This document shows, piece by piece, positions 61,401 through 64,000 of a stretch of 64,000 bases of DNA. Location of the stretch: contig JAMWET010000915.1 of assembly GCA_024036415.1 (NCBI GenBank), forward strand, positions 1-64,000, written 5' to 3'. Within the stretch, counting starts at the first letter, position 1; every line of letters starts with the position of its first letter. Below the pieces are notes generated by a model. It was given only the letters and a program-made list of their open reading frames with translations, made no database searches and was not told the DNA's origin. The stretch is from Prochilodus magdalenae (lineage: Eukaryota; Chordata; Actinopteri; Characiformes; Prochilodontidae). A program made the translations under genes and the position numbers.

Positions 61401-63815
61401 GCCCTCATGCTGCCTGTCGAGCTGCCTGAGTCTGAGCCTGACTCCCACTGCCGCCGTTCTGGAACCTTACGATGCACGCGCCCCGCACACACACCTGACA
61501 GAAATCACAAAAAAGGAAGTTACTTATTTATGAATCATAAATTCCAGGCATCCTTTCATCCTTATCCAGGAAGTAAGCAAGTAAGCTGAAAATCGCTCTG
61601 CTTCAAGCCGAAAGATCACATCCAGTATATTTTGTGATTTTCTGTATTGGCTTTTCTCTCCTATTATCGGTTTAAACTAGTGCAGCATGGGCTCTTAGCC
61701 TTCGTCCTTTCAGTTTTTTGATTTTGTCTGGTCGTTGCCGTAAACACGTGACTGAAAACCACCTATTATGCATCACTGTTTCTAAGGGGAGAATGGCGTA
61801 TCCAATGCTGTTTGGTAAGTCCTATTGTAAACTGAATGATCAGTTTGAGTGTTCAGTCGGTATTTCACTGTTACTCTTACCGTTCTGTTTGAGGCTGTTG
61901 TCTGCTGTGGTTGCTGCTTTAGGTATATCCAGTTTCATGCTAACTGAGTGGTTTCGGATTTTGGCCACATTTCGAGTTTCTCGTCCCTCAGCCTCTCTTT
62001 CACTCTCTGTAACCATCACAACACTGTTCTCTGGGAGCCTGTGGACACATAAGCATCACCTGACATTACATAATCATTCATGCCAAATTTCTTAACTAAT
62101 GAAAGCAAAGTGATTTAGAAAACAGGCAGGTTGGACAAGGTTGATAAGCACACCATCACTCCACATTGTAGGAATGGTTTGCAAAGCTTTCCTTAGTCTG
62201 TTCCCTTCCTAAAAGTTTAAGAGCAGCCATTGCTATTATTTAAATGTCTGTATTGATTTAGTCCACTCACCCAGGGACCGTCTCTACAGTCCTCCTGCGA
62301 CTCTTGCCTGAGGTTTTCTTTGCTTTGGTGCTGGAAGTGGATCCTCCAAGCTCAGTGTCCTTCTCCACTCGCTTCTTCTGAGTGCTTTCAATCTCTCTCT
62401 GTTTGAAAAAAAAAATATATATATATATATTTCCAACGCATTTTTCATTCTATTTGGCAACTCAACTGACCACTGAAGCTTCTGCAATCCACAAAAAACA
62501 TTTGTGGAATCACACAACATAAACGCCAAAAAAATCATGTTCTGTTTGCAGCCATCTATCCATGATGGATGAATGACTGATCAAGGAGTATGACTTAAAT
62601 AATAGCAGTTCATAATTATATTTAAACAATAATTATATATAATAACATAATAATAAATTATGTCACATAGTTATAACCCCACTCACTGTCAATAGCACCC
62701 TAGCAGTGCGACTATAGGCCTCCTGGGGGCCGCAGCACACAAATATAAAATGGTAAGAAAACATGTAACGGTTATTAACCATTGTTAATGTAAAACTTTG
62801 TGTTAAATAATGTATTACTTTGTTAGTTACTCAATATTTAATACAGTGTTAAATTAGGGAGCTTATCTAAATGCATTAAAAATGCAAAAGTTCATTTGTC
62901 TTACTTAAGCGGACTATTACATAACTTGACTGCCAAAAGCAAAAAAAAAAACCAAATCCTAAAAAATAAATACATAAATACATTAGTTAATTAATGTTTC
63001 ACTTTGTACCTCGGCATCTGCGTTTTCCCTTTTATCCTCATCCCTCTTTCTGCTGCACCTGTTCTCCATCTCTCCGTCCACCTGCTGAGGCACTTGATTG
63101 GCTGTGAAGTTTTCAGAAAATCCAGGAAGTGTTTCCATGGGAAACATATCTCCTGGCAATGCCTTATCCTCTCTGAAACACTCTTTCTTCTCTGCATGGA
63201 GGAGAGATTCATCTAGAACATCCTCGTTGTTATTATTATTGTTGTTACAAACGTCTGGGTCCTGCTCAAACACACGTTCCTCTCTCTCTTCATCTGTTGG
63301 AGGGTTGGAGGTGTTAGCGGCAGCACTAGCCGCACCAGAGCTGTTCTTGTATCTGCTGTAGAGGAAAGAGATTTTGTGTGTTTGTTTCTTCTGGGGCTGG
63401 GAGGAGCCTCCTGAACCCTTCTTGGAGGACGACTGTGAACGAACTGTCCCGTTGGCTACCGCTGTGGAGCCCCGCCCCTTTCCTTTATCAGAGGGATGGC
63501 ACGATTCTGAATAGTTCTTGCAGCTGCCTTTGCCTCGACTGAAAAACAACCATAAGAACATTTGACAATGGAATTAAACAGGACTCTATAGACTTTAAAG
63601 TATAGTCCACTGTAAATGTGTGTGTGTGTGTGAGGGGGGGTTATTGAGAAGAAGATGGTCCAGCGTACCCAACACTGTTGGAGGTGGTGTGGCTGACTGA
63701 GCCGTTTTCGCGAGGGGTGGAGTTGTGATTGCTGCGTGGTGTCGGGGTAGAGAACTCTCGCAGGATGTACTGAGCCTGGTGGAACGCCATGAGACACACT
63801 CCAGCCAGAGAAAAA
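58145..63815 (-). CDS. tmem131l: Transmembrane protein 131-like, 3' part (5' end beyond window)
   Basis: TMEM131-family membrane protein. The family has roles reported in collagen secretion (TMEM131) and in Wnt signalling and thymocyte growth (TMEM131L). Eleven exons in transcript order: 63815-63669, 63538-63010, 62398-62271, 62038-61881, 61494-61309, 60565-60487, 59882-59776, 59510-59378, 59023-58950, 58859-58723, 58453-58145, all phase-consistent, giving 661 residues plus stop. The first exon present encodes the end of the membrane segment and FHQAQYILREF, matching human AFQQAQYILMEF. The next has SCKNYSESCHPSDKGKG. Then comes a long disordered, basic/Ser-rich tail, with SGSSTGSMRASRGSWSSWSS and the C-terminal block FNPFGPHMNLDIWNSSSNRS ending in NDSGFCGDA, aligning with the human C-terminus. 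The PapD-like extracellular part is outside the window. Confidence 0.93.
58455..58497. repeat. (GA)n microsatellite forming the polypyrimidine tract of the last tmem131l exon
   Basis: On the coding strand this is (CT)n directly before the acceptor CTCAG|CCC at 58453/58454, so the microsatellite itself serves as the polypyrimidine tract. Confidence 0.85.
60566..61308. other. tmem131l intron, nothing recognised
   Basis: AT-rich intron with a short TATG repeat near 60735-60750. No exon or repeat family was recognised. Confidence 0.5.
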
Positions 63816-64000
63816 CTAAACACAACACAGCTGGTAAGTTTCACACCATCAGACACAGTCACTACCCAGAGGGGCACCATCCATACATTACTGTATGATC
63901 TAATATCATTTCAATTTAATTCAATTTAAAAACAAAAACCAGTAACATGTAAGGAGCCTCTTTTTTTCTTAATGACACTTCCATCTGTTTGTGTATTTAC
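63816..64000. other. tmem131l intron continuing beyond window
   Basis: Lies upstream (on the coding strand) of the acceptor TTTAG|TTTTTC at 63815/63816. No further exon is visible before the window edge. Confidence 0.6.

Noticed and set aside
1..64000. CRISPR arrays, bacterial operons or riboswitches
   Set aside because: The window is vertebrate DNA. The direct repeats found are minisatellites and microsatellites without spacer structure.

Overview
This is vertebrate, almost certainly teleost, DNA. It has intron-rich genes with GT-AG junctions, many short mobile-element relics (tRNA-derived SINE, L1- and L2-like LINE ends, a solo LTR, MITEs) and long dinucleotide repeats. I could not fix the species. 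Three protein genes were reconstructed exon by exon with consistent phases, all on the minus strand and head to tail: dchs2 (11195-45242, complete, 22 coding exons, 3,256 aa), plrg1 (47719-55820, complete, 15 coding exons, 513 aa) and the 3' part of tmem131l (58145-63815, 661 codons, running off the right edge). DCHS2 and PLRG1 are also neighbours in human (4q31.3). That synteny is the main reason for calling the cadherin dchs2 rather than dchs1, which it closely resembles in repeat number and tail. Layout: positions 1-9996 are not a gene. They form one giant imperfect palindrome with arms of about 5 kb and a centre near 4827-4987; its left end lies outside the window. From outside inwards each arm carries a 47-bp GC-rich minisatellite, a histone-promoter-like block (octamer, two CCAAT boxes, TATA) pointing outward, a pair of CTCF-consensus sites (convergent between arms), the 3' end of a LINE, and a tandem array of four tRNA-like modules. 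The centre is an array of 15-bp units, each holding a 12-bp perfect palindrome with a TAATTA core. The arms differ at scattered bases and small indels, so this is unlikely to be a fold-back sequencing artefact. It looks like a foldback-type composite transposon, or a palindromic duplication of a composite repeat, and is the strongest candidate here for something undescribed. From 11 to 45 kb, dchs2 exons alternate with introns holding mobile-element relics. Its CpG-rich 5' end has a GC box, a CRE-like site, a short uORF ending 2 nt before the main ATG, and a CTCF-consensus site about 0.6 kb upstream. plrg1 follows with its own 3' UTR and poly(A) signal, then tmem131l. Functions: Dchs2 is a giant cell-surface cadherin of the Fat-Dachsous planar polarity system, Plrg1 is a nuclear WD40 subunit of the Prp19/CDC5L spliceosome complex, and Tmem131l is a membrane protein of the TMEM131 family. 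They share a neighbourhood, not a pathway.
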